A stretch of 64,000 nucleotides of DNA, taken from Lachnospiraceae bacterium UBA5902 (GTDB lineage Bacteria > Bacillota > Clostridia > Lachnospirales > Lachnospiraceae). The position numbers and the translations under genes were made by a program. Shown one piece after another: positions 1 through 9,084 of the stretch. The DNA is taken from positions 4,286 to 68,285 of the forward strand of contig DJEI01000111.1 of the NCBI GenBank assembly GCA_002431865.1, in the 5' to 3' direction. The notes under the pieces are model-generated. The model saw nothing but the letters and a program-made list of their open reading frames with translations. It had not been told where the DNA came from and made no database searches. Position 1 is the stretch's first letter. Every line of letters begins with the position of its first letter.

Positions 1-190
1 TCAAACAAGCCGCCACTGAGCCAAGGATGGCGAGCGGAAGGCGCATATGAATCGTAGATTCATATTTAGGATGCGCCTGACAATCTGCCGACGAGCGAAG
101 CGAGGGGGCAATACCCGTGCGGCGGTGGCGTGAGTAATCAGTGAAGTGAATTAGAACATTTAGTACTTCTTAGTTGCAATACATTTATAT
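1..190 (+). repeat. dispersed palindromic repeat, copy 1 (left end outside window)
   Basis: Matches the copies at 21373-21540 and 51739-51923. It opens inside the right arm of the internal hairpin (TCAAACA), followed by the shared core AAGCCGCCACTGAGCCA and GGATGGCGA. It ends with the terminal repeat at about 153-187 (TAGAACATTTAGTACTTCTT). Between core and right end it carries about 90 bp missing from the other copies, including a strong nested hairpin at 39-78 (AGGCGCAT with ATGCGCCT, and ATGAATC with GATTCAT). There is no coding capacity. The stretch 190-288 is the AT-rich leader of the next gene, in which I see nothing specific. Confidence 0.75.
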
Positions 191-288
191 CATATCTCGT
201 GCGAATGAATTTATGTGTTGTAAAATGCATGCGTTTCACGAGGATACAACAGATTACAATTATCCGTACGATTTAGAAAGGAAAAAAT

Positions 289-3200
289 ATGTTTGACAAT
301 AAGAACCGCTTTGTAATAGACAACTACAACAAACAGTCCTGTTTCGCAAGCTTTCTTCCGGGCATCAGCGGCATCCATGGAACTCCGCTCTGGAATTTCT
401 ACGTAAACCGCGGACAGGCGATCTGCAGCTTCGGCTCAGAGAACAAAGATCATTCCATCATGGAATTTTATCCGGCACATCAGTCCTACCAGTTCACAAA
501 GACGATGGGCTTCCGCACATTTCTGAAGGTAGACGGAACATTTTACGAGCCATTTGTGGACGACGATATGCCACATAAGATGTATATTGGTATGAACGAG
601 CTGGAAATCGAGGAGACAAACGAAGCACTTGGTATCAAAGTAAACGTTTTGTATTACACGATCCCGAATGAGCGTCTCGGCGGTCTGGTTCGTACGGTGA
701 CGATCACGAATCTCTCCGGAGCGAAGAAGGATGTGGAAGTGTTAGACGGTATGCCGGCACTGCTTCCATATGGTATCGCGTTAAAGGATATGAAGGAGAC
801 GGCGCAGACAACAAAGGCATGGATGCAGGTCGAGGACGTAAACGAGAAGCTGCCATATTACCGCGTGCGTATTGCACTTGCCGACGCGGCAGAGGTTTCC
901 GAGGTAGAGGCAGGAAACTTCATGGTATCTGTGAACAAGGATGGCGGGAAGCTTCCGATCATCGCAGATCCAGAGTTGATCTTTGATTACGATACAAGTC
1001 TGGCAAAGCCGGTGAATTTCTTCCAGACAGAAGTGCTTGCGCTTGCAGCAGAGCATCAGCTTTGCGCCAATCAGGTACCGGCAGGGTTTGCGTGTGCACA
1101 TGAGGAAATCACTGACAGTTATACGATTTATTCCGTATATGGTCAGGCAGGCACAAAGGAGTTGTTCCATACATTTGCAGATGCTGGTTTGAATGCGGCA
1201 TATTTTGCAAGAAAGCATGAAGAAAATGATGCGATCATCAATGAACTTGCAGACACGATCGCAACGACAACGGCAGATCCGGTCTTTGACGCGTACTGCA
1301 AGCAGACATATATTGACAACGTGCTGCGTGGCGGATATCCGGTGAAGCTTCCGGGCGGACATATCTTCTATGTATATTCCAGAAAGCACGGCGATGTGGA
1401 GCGTGATTACAATTTCTTCTCCATGCTTCCGGAATATTATTCTCAGGGAAATGGAAACTTCCGTGATGTAAACCAGAACCGTCGAAGCGATATCTATTTT
1501 GCGAACTTCGTCGGCGATTACAATATCAAGGTATTTTATGATCTGCTGCAGTTGGACGGCTACAATCCATTGCAGGTAAAGCAGATCACTTACTCATTAA
1601 AGCCAGAGGCAGAAGCAGAAGTGCTCTCCTATGTAACCGGGAATGCAGATGCTCTGAAGGATTTATTTGCAAAGCCATTTACACCGGGTAAATTATATGC
1701 ACAGATCTACAATAAAAAGGTTGGTCTCACTGTTGACGAAGACAAGTTCTTCGCGGTTGTGATGGAACATAGCGTTGAGAATCTGAATGCAGATTTCGGT
1801 GAGGGCTACTGGAGTGACCACTGGACGTACAATCTCGATCTCGTTGACGCATATCTGTCCGTCTACCCGGAGAAGGAAGAGGCAATGCTCTTTGATGAGA
1901 AGGATTATACCTATTATGAGTCAAAGGCAACTGTGCTTCCACGAGTGAAGCGGTATGTCAAGACAGAGAAGGGTGTCAGACAGTACCACTCCATCGATGA
2001 GGAGAAGAAGGCAGAGGTAACCTTCGACAAGGCGCGTACAGCGTATGGAAAGGGTGACGTTTATACTTCAAACCTTGCAACGAAGCTTGTGCTGATGAGT
2101 ACACTCAAGTTCGATGCACTGGATATGAAGGGCATCGGTGTTGAGATGGAAGGTGGAAAGCCGGGCTGGTATGACGCGTTAAATGGCCTGCCGGGATTAT
2201 TCGGTTCTTCTGTCTGCGAAACCTATGAATTACAGCGGATGTTACTGTTCCTGCGTGAGGAGCTTGCGAAATTTGACCGTGCAGTGGATGTTCCGGCAGA
2301 GCTTGCCGAGCTGATCGAAAAGACGGATGCAGTACTGAAAGCTTACACAAAGGGCAGTGATCGTCTGACGGTATGGAATGCAGTCAATATCGCGAAGGAA
2401 GCATATCGTGAGAAGACCGCATTTGGCATTGATGGAAAAGAAGAGACGATTCCGGCTGCGGCACTTGTGGCAATTCTTGACCGCATGATTGCATATGTAG
2501 AAGAAGGAATCGAGCTTGGCTGCGCGATGAAGGATGGCATTGCACCGGCATATATGGCATACAGCATGTCTGATTACACAGAGAAAGAAGGCGTGATCAC
2601 ACCGGAGAATCTGCAGGTGGTTGATATCCCATTGTTCTTAGAGGGACCGGTCCGTTACCTGAAGCTACCACAGACACACGAGGCAAAGGAAGCACTTTAC
2701 GAGAAGGTAAAGGCTTCAGATATGTATGATAAGAAGCTCGATATGTACAAGGTCAATGCACCGCTGACGAAATGCTCTTACGAGATTGGACGTGCGCGTG
2801 CATTTTCACCAGGCTGGCTGGAAAACGAGTCCATCTGGCTGCATATGGAGTACAAATATTTACTGGAGCTTTTGAAGTCTGGGCTTTATGAAGAGTATTT
2901 TGCGGACTTAAAGAAGATGGGCGTTCCATTCCTGCCTTATGAGACATATGGCAGAAGTCCATTGGAGAATTCATCGTTCTTAGTAAGCTCTGCAAACTTC
3001 AATGAGAAGATTCATGGAAAGGGCTTCGTGGCAAGACTGAGTGGTTCGACCGCAGAGTTCTTACAGATGTGGGAACTCATGATGAACGGCGCGAAGCTAT
3101 TTACAATGCAGGACGGTGTGCTTGCATTTAGGCTTGCCCCGGCAATTCCGGCATATCTTGTGAAGGATGATGGCAAGATAGAAGCAACGTTGTTTGGTAA

Positions 3201-3387
3201 GATTAAGGTCGTATACGACTGTGGCAGCAAGCGGGATCTGATTCCGGGACAGTATACAGTTGCAAAGTACGAGCTTGTTTTCAATGACGGAAGCGCAGAG
3301 ACCTGCGAGGCAGCAGTTGTATCCGGGGAAGCAGCACAGCGTATCCGAGATGGAAAGGCTGCAGAGATCCGCGTAATGATTCAGTAA
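289..3387 (+). CDS. GH94-family glycoside phosphorylase, probably 1,2-beta-oligoglucan phosphorylase
   Basis: A 1032-residue cytoplasmic protein without signal peptide. Its N-terminus (FASFLPGISGIHG) and the motif KPGWYDALNGLPGLFGSS (about residues 624-641, with Asp629 as candidate general acid) match the long GH94 branch that includes 1,2-beta-oligoglucan phosphorylases; cellobiose phosphorylases are about 200 residues shorter. Such enzymes cleave beta-glucosides with phosphate to give glucose 1-phosphate, saving ATP in anaerobes. The start has an AAGG ribosome site just upstream. It stands alone, without a transporter or regulator nearby, so the substrate cannot be taken from context. Family assignment is firm; the beta-1,2 linkage is inferred from recalled resemblance. 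Confidence 0.75.
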   Translation: MFDNKNRFVIDNYNKQSCFASFLPGISGIHGTPLWNFYVNRGQAICSFGSENKDHSIMEFYPAHQSYQFTKTMGFRTFLKVDGTFYEPFVDDDMPHKMYIGMNELEIEETNEALGIKVNVLYYTIPNERLGGLVRTVTITNLSGAKKDVEVLDGMPALLPYGIALKDMKETAQTTKAWMQVEDVNEKLPYYRVRIALADAAEVSEVEAGNFMVSVNKDGGKLPIIADPELIFDYDTSLAKPVNFFQTEVLALAAEHQLCANQVPAGFACAHEEITDSYTIYSVYGQAGTKELFHTFADAGLNAAYFARKHEENDAIINELADTIATTTADPVFDAYCKQTYIDNVLRGGYPVKLPGGHIFYVYSRKHGDVERDYNFFSMLPEYYSQGNGNFRDVNQNRRSDIYFANFVGDYNIKVFYDLLQLDGYNPLQVKQITYSLKPEAEAEVLSYVTGNADALKDLFAKPFTPGKLYAQIYNKKVGLTVDEDKFFAVVMEHSVENLNADFGEGYWSDHWTYNLDLVDAYLSVYPEKEEAMLFDEKDYTYYESKATVLPRVKRYVKTEKGVRQYHSIDEEKKAEVTFDKARTAYGKGDVYTSNLATKLVLMSTLKFDALDMKGIGVEMEGGKPGWYDALNGLPGLFGSSVCETYELQRMLLFLREELAKFDRAVDVPAELAELIEKTDAVLKAYTKGSDRLTVWNAVNIAKEAYREKTAFGIDGKEETIPAAALVAILDRMIAYVEEGIELGCAMKDGIAPAYMAYSMSDYTEKEGVITPENLQVVDIPLFLEGPVRYLKLPQTHEAKEALYEKVKASDMYDKKLDMYKVNAPLTKCSYEIGRARAFSPGWLENESIWLHMEYKYLLELLKSGLYEEYFADLKKMGVPFLPYETYGRSPLENSSFLVSSANFNEKIHGKGFVARLSGSTAEFLQMWELMMNGAKLFTMQDGVLAFRLAPAIPAYLVKDDGKIEATLFGKIKVVYDCGSKRDLIPGQYTVAKYELVFNDGSAETCEAAVVSGEAAQRIRDGKAAEIRVMIQ

Positions 3388-3409
3388 AGCAGAATGTAAT
3401 AGAAAGTTC

Positions 3410-3438
3410 GTGACAAGAACAGGAAAATTATATATAAT
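3410..3438 (+). promoter_or_regulatory. sigma-A promoter for the ChW L,D-transpeptidase
   Basis: GTGACA at 3410-3415 and TATAAT at 3433-3438 with a 17-base spacer, about 75 bases ahead of the start codon at 3510. Confidence 0.6.
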
Positions 3439-3509
3439 AAATGTCAATTATGTGATTTACAAAAATCAGGTGAAGGAGAAGCGGGTTTTCTAAGACGCGA
3501 ACAGGGATT

Positions 3510-5000
3510 ATGAAAAAAATTGGAGCATATTTATTATCACTTGTGATGCTGCTCGGAGTGATCGTATTGCCAGTCAATACCACACAGGCAGCGGAGGCGA
3601 TGCCGACAGTATCATATAGTGTACATGCACAGAGTTACGGCTGGATGAATCCGGCTCAGAACGGAAAGACAGCAGGTACGACCGGAAAGAGCAAACGTCT
3701 GGAAGCGATTGCGATTTCTTTAAAACAGAATGGAACGTCTTATACAGGCGGACTTCGCTATCAGACACATGTGCAGACTTATGGCTGGATGAACTGGGTG
3801 GATGCCGATACGAAGGGCGCGTCACCAAGAAGCCTTGCAGACAAAGGACAGTATGCGGGAACCGTTGGAAAGTCAAAGCGCATGGAAGCAATCCGGATGG
3901 AATTGACCGGTGAGCTTGCCAATCATTTCGAAGTGTTATACCGTGTCCATATGCAGACCTATGGCTGGAGCTCATGGACGAAGGGCGGAGAGACTGCCGG
4001 AACGGTTGGACAGGGCAAACGTCTCGAAGCAATCGAGATCAGGCTGATCCAGAAGCCAACAGTGACGCCGACAGCTACAGTCAATTATCAGGTACATGCA
4101 CAGTCTTATGGATGGATGAATACGGTAACAGGCGGAACAATTGCGGGTACAACCGGACAGGGCAAGCGCCTCGAAGCAATCAAGATTGATTTAAAGACAC
4201 AGGGCATAACGGGCGGTATCGTCTATAACACCCATGTACAGTCCCTGGGCTGGACAAAAGATGTTTCGAATAACGGCGTGAGTGGTACGACAGGTCAGTC
4301 GAAACGGATCGAAGCAATCTGTATGCATCTGACAGGAGATATCACAGCCTATTATGATATTTATTATCGTGTTCATTGTCAGTCACTCGGCTGGCTTGAC
4401 TGGGCGAAAAATGGACAGATGGCAGGCACGACGAACGGTGGGAAACGGATGGAGGCAATCCAGATCCGGCTCGTCAAAAAGGGCAGCAAGGCACCAGGGG
4501 CAACGAAAAAACCGTATGTCTATATTGAACCACCGGCAATCACGAAGGATACATACGAGATTCGTGTAAATAAGCAGGAAAGCTGCATCACGATCTATAA
4601 GGATGGTGTGCCAATCAAGGCAATGACCTGTTCGCCGGGTGATTCCACTCCGGTTGGAACCTTCTATCTGGCTGGAAAATGGCGTTGGAACGCACTGATG
4701 GGCGGCGTACAGGGACAGTATTGTTCCCAGATACAGGGCAATTTCTTATTCCATTCGGTGTTATATAATAAGACAAATCCGCGCACACTGATTCCAAGCA
4801 GTTACAACAATCTTGGAAAACGCGTATCGCATGGATGCGTCCGTTTACAGGTAATCGACGCAAAGTGGATCTTTGATAATTGCCCAAGAGGTACAAAGAT
4901 TACGATCTATAATTCCAGTGATCCGGGACCTCTCGGCAAGCCGGTATTACAGAAGATACCTGGCAGCCAGACTTGGGACCCGACAGATCCGGCAATCTAA
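3510..5000 (+). CDS. secreted L,D-transpeptidase (YkuD) with six ChW repeats
   Basis: A 496-residue exported protein. Residues 1-28 form a signal peptide (Lys-rich start, hydrophobic core, cleavage near TQA-AEA). Residues about 33-325 are six clostridial hydrophobic-with-W repeats, each with a core like VHMQTYGW and ending GKRLEAI. ChW repeats attach secreted proteins to surfaces in Clostridia. The C-terminal domain (about 350-480) is YkuD, with SHGCVRL carrying the nucleophile Cys443 and His441, so it should crosslink peptidoglycan stems (3-3 links) or attach proteins to the wall. It is monocistronic, with its own promoter and a strong terminator at 5009-5064. The exact reaction is not readable from sequence. 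Confidence 0.88.
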   Translation: MKKIGAYLLSLVMLLGVIVLPVNTTQAAEAMPTVSYSVHAQSYGWMNPAQNGKTAGTTGKSKRLEAIAISLKQNGTSYTGGLRYQTHVQTYGWMNWVDADTKGASPRSLADKGQYAGTVGKSKRMEAIRMELTGELANHFEVLYRVHMQTYGWSSWTKGGETAGTVGQGKRLEAIEIRLIQKPTVTPTATVNYQVHAQSYGWMNTVTGGTIAGTTGQGKRLEAIKIDLKTQGITGGIVYNTHVQSLGWTKDVSNNGVSGTTGQSKRIEAICMHLTGDITAYYDIYYRVHCQSLGWLDWAKNGQMAGTTNGGKRMEAIQIRLVKKGSKAPGATKKPYVYIEPPAITKDTYEIRVNKQESCITIYKDGVPIKAMTCSPGDSTPVGTFYLAGKWRWNALMGGVQGQYCSQIQGNFLFHSVLYNKTNPRTLIPSSYNNLGKRVSHGCVRLQVIDAKWIFDNCPRGTKITIYNSSDPGPLGKPVLQKIPGSQTWDPTDPAI

Positions 5001-5008
5001 ATAAAAAA

Positions 5009-5064
5009 GCGTGGTGTCGCATCGGAACATACAAACATGTCTCCGGTGCGACTGTCGTGTTTTT
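5009..5064 (+). terminator. intrinsic terminator after the L,D-transpeptidase gene
   Basis: Stem GTCGCATCGGA (5016-5026) with TCCGGTGCGAC (5042-5052), an A-run before it and a T-run (5060-5064) after it. Confidence 0.75.
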
Positions 5065-5107
5065 GGAAAGAGACAAATGAGCGCAGCTTATTTGTAAAAG
5101 AGGAACT

Positions 5108-6466
5108 ATGTACTTAGAAGAACAACGAAGAAGAGCATTGAGTTTGCTTGCGAATTTGATCATATGGGTATTTGAAGCAGTATCATTTGGTGTGATCTGG
5201 TTTGGAGAGTATCACAATCCGTTATTCTTTCGGGGAAATTATGTTGTAATCGGGTTGTATGCCGTTTTTTTGTTTCTGATCACCAAGAGCTTCAATGGAT
5301 ATAAATTAAGCTATATGCGAGTGCTGGATTTATGTCTTTCACATGGACTTGCAATCGTGATCGGCGGAGCTGTTGCTTATATTTTCATCTGCATGGTGTC
5401 ACGTGATTATATGAACGTGCTTCCGGTTATCATAATGGTAATCATTCAGATCGTGTTTGAGACGCTCTGGGTGATTCTGATACAGCATATCTACATGCTG
5501 TTTTTCCCGCCGCGGAAGCTGATCGTGATTTATGGTATTTATCCGCCGGAGAATTTCCTGCTCAAGATCAATGCCAGACGCGACCGTTATCAGATCTGTG
5601 AGGTATTAAACTATCAGCAGGGTATGGAGAAGATCCAGCAGGATGTATTGGATTTCGAGGGAGTCGTACTGTACGACCTGCCGTCAGAAGACCGGAACAA
5701 CATTTTGAAATATTGCTTTAAGCATTCTATCCGTACTTATGTCATTCCGAAAATCACGGATATTATCATGAAGGGTGCGGACGACATGCATCTGGTAGAT
5801 ACTCCGGTATTTCTGTCGAGAAATATCGGTCTGCAGGCAGATCAGCGTTTCTTTAAGCGAGCAACCGATCTGTTAATATCCGGTGTTGGAATCGTGGCAG
5901 CATCTCCAATTATGCTGATTATTGCGATTGCGATCAAGGCATATGATCATGGTCCGGTCTTTTACCGTCAAGTTCGGCTGACACGGGGCGGAAAACAGTT
6001 TATGATCTATAAGTTCCGAAGCATGCGCATCGATGCAGAAGCGAATGGCGCACAGCTTGCAAAGAAGAATGATGACCGAATCACACCGGTTGGAAAAGTG
6101 CTGCGGAATCTCCATCTGGACGAATTACCACAGCTTTTCAACGTGTTTGCCGGTGATATGTCGATGGTTGGTCCAAGACCGGAACGGCCGGAAATCTTCG
6201 AGAAATACGAGGAGTCAGTGCCGGATTTTGATTTCCGTCTGAAGGTGAAGGCGGGACTGACCGGATATGCACAGGTATATGGAAAATACAACACAACTCC
6301 GATTGATAAATTAAAACTGGACCTGACGTATATTCAGGAATATTCTTATCGGTTGGATTTGAAACTATTGCTTTTGACCTTCCGTATTGTGTTCCGTAAG
6401 GAAAGCTCGGAGGGGGTAGATAAGAACCAGCAGACCGCGTTAAAGGATAAAAACGAGAAAGGATAA
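5108..6466 (+). CDS. polyprenyl-phosphate sugar-1-phosphate transferase (WbaP/CpsE type)
   Basis: A 452-residue membrane protein, first gene of the surface-polymer operon. The N-terminal half has four to five hydrophobic segments, then a cytosolic CoA-binding-like region. The C-terminal third (about 245-440) is the bacterial sugar transferase domain: a re-entrant helix after KRATDLLISG, then YKFRSMR, LHLDELPQL and VGPRPERPE. Members move a sugar 1-phosphate from a UDP-sugar to undecaprenyl phosphate, beginning a glycan on the inner membrane face. This is not the TagO fold that starts classical wall teichoic acid, so this polymer is probably primed with hexose or acetamido-hexose 1-phosphate. 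Which sugar is unknown. Confidence 0.9.
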   Translation: MYLEEQRRRALSLLANLIIWVFEAVSFGVIWFGEYHNPLFFRGNYVVIGLYAVFLFLITKSFNGYKLSYMRVLDLCLSHGLAIVIGGAVAYIFICMVSRDYMNVLPVIIMVIIQIVFETLWVILIQHIYMLFFPPRKLIVIYGIYPPENFLLKINARRDRYQICEVLNYQQGMEKIQQDVLDFEGVVLYDLPSEDRNNILKYCFKHSIRTYVIPKITDIIMKGADDMHLVDTPVFLSRNIGLQADQRFFKRATDLLISGVGIVAASPIMLIIAIAIKAYDHGPVFYRQVRLTRGGKQFMIYKFRSMRIDAEANGAQLAKKNDDRITPVGKVLRNLHLDELPQLFNVFAGDMSMVGPRPERPEIFEKYEESVPDFDFRLKVKAGLTGYAQVYGKYNTTPIDKLKLDLTYIQEYSYRLDLKLLLLTFRIVFRKESSEGVDKNQQTALKDKNEKG

Positions 6467-6477
6467 AGGTATCGCAC

Positions 6478-7194
6478 ATGAATGTAGCAGTGATTATTGC
6501 CGGAGGTTCCGGACAGAGAATGGGACAGGATATCCCGAAGCAGTTTATCAACGTATATGACAAACCGGTTTTGATCTATACGCTGGAGAGTTTTCAGAGA
6601 AATAATCTGATTGATGCAATCGAGGTTGTCTGTATTGACGGATGGCATAACGTGTTATGGGCATATGCCAAGCAGTTTAATATTACAAAGGTAAAATGGG
6701 TGATCTCTGGTGGAAACAGTGCACAGGAGTCTATTCGAAATGGTGTCTACAACCTGAAGGATGTCTGCTCTGCAGATGATAACATCATCATTCATGATGG
6801 TATCCGTCCACTGGTCGATGATGAGGTACTCGAGGATGTCATTGCGAAATGTAATGAGTTTGGAAATGGAGTTACGTCTCTTCCTTACAATGAGCAGATC
6901 TTTGTGATCGACGATGAGGCATCTACAACGAAATACATTCCACGTGAGACATTGCGCCGCGTATCAACACCACAGGCGTACAAGTTCGATAAGCTTGTGT
7001 GGGCATACGAGAAGGCATTTGCAGAGGAAATCGGTATCTATGGTTCCTCCTATACGAATACGATGATGGTAGAGCTTGGCGAGCGTCTGTATTTTGCGAA
7101 AGGCTCAGACAAGAACATCAAGCTTACGACGAAGGATGATCTGGAGATTTTCAAGGGCTATCTGACCGCAGAGAAGGATAAATGGTTAAAGTAG
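6478..7194 (+). CDS. IspD/TarI-family CTP-dependent cytidylyltransferase
   Basis: A 238-residue nucleotidyltransferase. The nucleotide loop is AGGSGQRMG with QDIPKQF just after, and IHDGIRPLV is the substrate-side motif typical of the IspD/TarI family. Its place between a sugar transferase and an SDR in a teichoic-type operon argues against housekeeping isoprenoid IspD and for making a CDP-activated polyol. With TarJ as partner the product would be CDP-ribitol, but the next gene is an extended SDR rather than a TarJ-type dehydrogenase, so a different polyol is possible. Its end is translationally close to the next gene. Confidence 0.8.
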   Translation: MNVAVIIAGGSGQRMGQDIPKQFINVYDKPVLIYTLESFQRNNLIDAIEVVCIDGWHNVLWAYAKQFNITKVKWVISGGNSAQESIRNGVYNLKDVCSADDNIIIHDGIRPLVDDEVLEDVIAKCNEFGNGVTSLPYNEQIFVIDDEASTTKYIPRETLRRVSTPQAYKFDKLVWAYEKAFAEEIGIYGSSYTNTMMVELGERLYFAKGSDKNIKLTTKDDLEIFKGYLTAEKDKWLK

Positions 7195-7205
7195 GAGAGA
7201 CGATG

Positions 7206-8273
7206 ATGCATTTATATGACAGTGAACTTTATATGCAGGATGTGTGTGTCGTTGCAAGCATGGTTCAGATGCAGGAGCTTGCAGACGCATCGGTGCTGAT
7301 CTCTGGAGGAACCGGCATGATCGGCAGCTTCCTGGTGGATGTACTTTTGTACGCAGACAAGCATTATCAGGCAAATACGCAAGTGTATATATTAGGCAGA
7401 AATGAGGAGAAGGCGCGTGCCCGTTTCGCGGACTATGCGGATTGTCCACAGTTTCATTTTATTAAGCAGGATATCAATGAGAAGGTGGTTGGGAATCCGG
7501 CACTGCCAGCGAAGATCAATTATGTGATCCATGCGGCAAGCAATACCCATCCGGTTGCCTATGCGAGTGATCCGATCGGAACGATCACCGCAAATGTATT
7601 CGGAACGCAGTATCTGCTTGATTATGCAAAGGAAGCGGATTGTAAACGGTTTGTATTTTTATCCTCGGTTGAAATCTACGGGGAAAACCGTGGCGATACC
7701 GATAAATTCGCCGAGGATTATCTTGGTTATATCGACTGCAACACGATGCGTGCCGGATATCCGGAGAGTAAGCGTACCGGAGAGGCATTGTGTCAGGCAT
7801 ACCGTAAGCAAAAGGAGATGGATGTTGTAATTTCGCGTCTGTCCCGCGTGTATGGCCCGACGATGCTGATGAGTGATACAAAAGCACTGTCCCAGTTCAT
7901 CTTAAAGAGTGTGAAAAGGGAAGATATCGTATTAAAGAGCGAAGGAACACAGGAATTTTCCTATGCCTATGTGGCAGACTGTGTCGCAGGTATCCTTGCT
8001 GTCATGTTGGATGGCAAAGATGGTGAGGCATACAATATCTGTTCGAAAGATTCGGATGTTCAGCTTCGCGATGTGGCAAAGCAGCTTGCGGATCTCGCAG
8101 ATAAGCAGGTCGTATTTGACCTGCCGGATGCAACTGAGCAGGCAGGCTATTCGAAGGCGACAAAAGCAACCCTTGATACGACGAAGCTTCGGGAAGAACT
8201 TGGGTTTGAATCACAGTACGATATGAAGACCGGACTTTCCCACACTGTTCAGGTGCTGCGGGGAATTATGTAG
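7206..8273 (+). CDS. NAD-dependent epimerase/dehydratase (extended SDR) of the polymer operon
   Basis: About 355 residues. A Rossmann loop GGTGMIGSF near the N-terminus, the catalytic YPESK (Tyr-x3-Lys) and SRVYGP in the substrate half define an extended SDR acting on a sugar or polyol derivative. Two in-frame ATGs (7203, 7206) follow AGGAGA at 7193-7198; 7206 has the better spacing. It follows the cytidylyltransferase directly, which suggests that the pair makes one activated precursor, for example by reducing a ketose phosphate or sugar before or after CTP activation. Similar nucleotidyltransferase plus SDR pairs are proposed to make CDP-arabinitol or CDP-mannitol in pneumococcal capsule loci. 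The substrate is unknown. Confidence 0.8.
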   Translation: MHLYDSELYMQDVCVVASMVQMQELADASVLISGGTGMIGSFLVDVLLYADKHYQANTQVYILGRNEEKARARFADYADCPQFHFIKQDINEKVVGNPALPAKINYVIHAASNTHPVAYASDPIGTITANVFGTQYLLDYAKEADCKRFVFLSSVEIYGENRGDTDKFAEDYLGYIDCNTMRAGYPESKRTGEALCQAYRKQKEMDVVISRLSRVYGPTMLMSDTKALSQFILKSVKREDIVLKSEGTQEFSYAYVADCVAGILAVMLDGKDGEAYNICSKDSDVQLRDVAKQLADLADKQVVFDLPDATEQAGYSKATKATLDTTKLREELGFESQYDMKTGLSHTVQVLRGIM

Positions 8274-8289
8274 AAAATAGGGAAAAAAT

Positions 8290-9066
8290 ATGGGAACAAA
8301 AATAAAAGAGTTTCGTAAATATAACAATTTGTTTACGGAGCTTGTCAGAAAAGGAATCAAATTAAAATACAGACGGTCCTATCTTGGAATCGTCTGGTCG
8401 ATGATCGAGCCATTGCTTACGATGATCGTATTGACACTCGTATTCGGTACGCTGCTTGGACATAAAGAGAAATCATTTCCGGTCTATATCCTGACGGGGC
8501 GATTGATGTATACGCTGTTTTCTCAGTCGACGACCTCGGCATTAAAGTCCATCCGGCAGAATGAGGCGATGATCAAGAAGGTATATGTTCCAAAATACCT
8601 GTATCCACTTGCAAACATCTGCTTCAATTATATTTTGTTTCTGATCTCACTTGTGGTGCTTGCAGTTGTAGCACTGGTGTTAGGGATATTCCCGACATGG
8701 CGTACATTGCTTGCCATCGTACCGCTGCTCAATTTGTTTTTGCTGTCCATCGGTGTTGGCATGATACTTGCGACGATTGGTGTGTATTTCCGGGATATGG
8801 AATATCTATGGAATGTAGCACTGATGCTGATTATGTACACCTGTGCAATCTTCTATTATCCGAAGAAGATCTTAAACAGTAATGTAAGCTGGATTCTGAA
8901 ATTCAATCCGCTGTTTTGTATTATCAACAATTTCCGTAATTGTGTATTCGGCAGGGCGATGAGTTCGCATATGCTGATCTATTCTTTTACTTTTGCGTTT
9001 ATCTGTATTGTGGTCGGAATCGCAGTATTTAACAAGAAACAGGATCAGTTCATCCTGCATCTGTAA
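8290..9066 (+). CDS. ABC-2 permease of a teichoic acid/polysaccharide exporter (TagG-like)
   Basis: A 258-residue polytopic protein with six predicted membrane segments. The N-terminal stretch KLKYRRSYLGIVWSMIEPLL is the hallmark of TagG/Wzm permeases. It should pair with the ATPase encoded three bases downstream to flip the lipid-linked polymer outward. It lies in the middle of the operon after precursor synthesis and before the polymerases. Confidence 0.92.
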   Translation: MGTKIKEFRKYNNLFTELVRKGIKLKYRRSYLGIVWSMIEPLLTMIVLTLVFGTLLGHKEKSFPVYILTGRLMYTLFSQSTTSALKSIRQNEAMIKKVYVPKYLYPLANICFNYILFLISLVVLAVVALVLGIFPTWRTLLAIVPLLNLFLLSIGVGMILATIGVYFRDMEYLWNVALMLIMYTCAIFYYPKKILNSNVSWILKFNPLFCIINNFRNCVFGRAMSSHMLIYSFTFAFICIVVGIAVFNKKQDQFILHL

Positions 9067-9084
9067 GGCATGGGAGGAGATATC

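Noticed and set aside
1-288. RNA gene or riboswitch in the first leader
   Set aside because: The structured part matches the dispersed repeat found at two other loci and no known riboswitch core is seen.
781-1389. 202-codon minus-strand frame inside the GH94 gene
   Set aside because: Cys- and Arg-rich nonsense composition, no motif, fully antisense to a strong gene.
3600-4490. Periodic sequence in the L,D-transpeptidase gene as a DNA repeat
   Set aside because: The periodicity is that of six ChW protein repeats, diverged at DNA level.
6478-7194. Housekeeping ispD
   Set aside because: Position in a surface-polymer operon next to an SDR and CDP-polyol polymerases fits a polyol cytidylyltransferase better.
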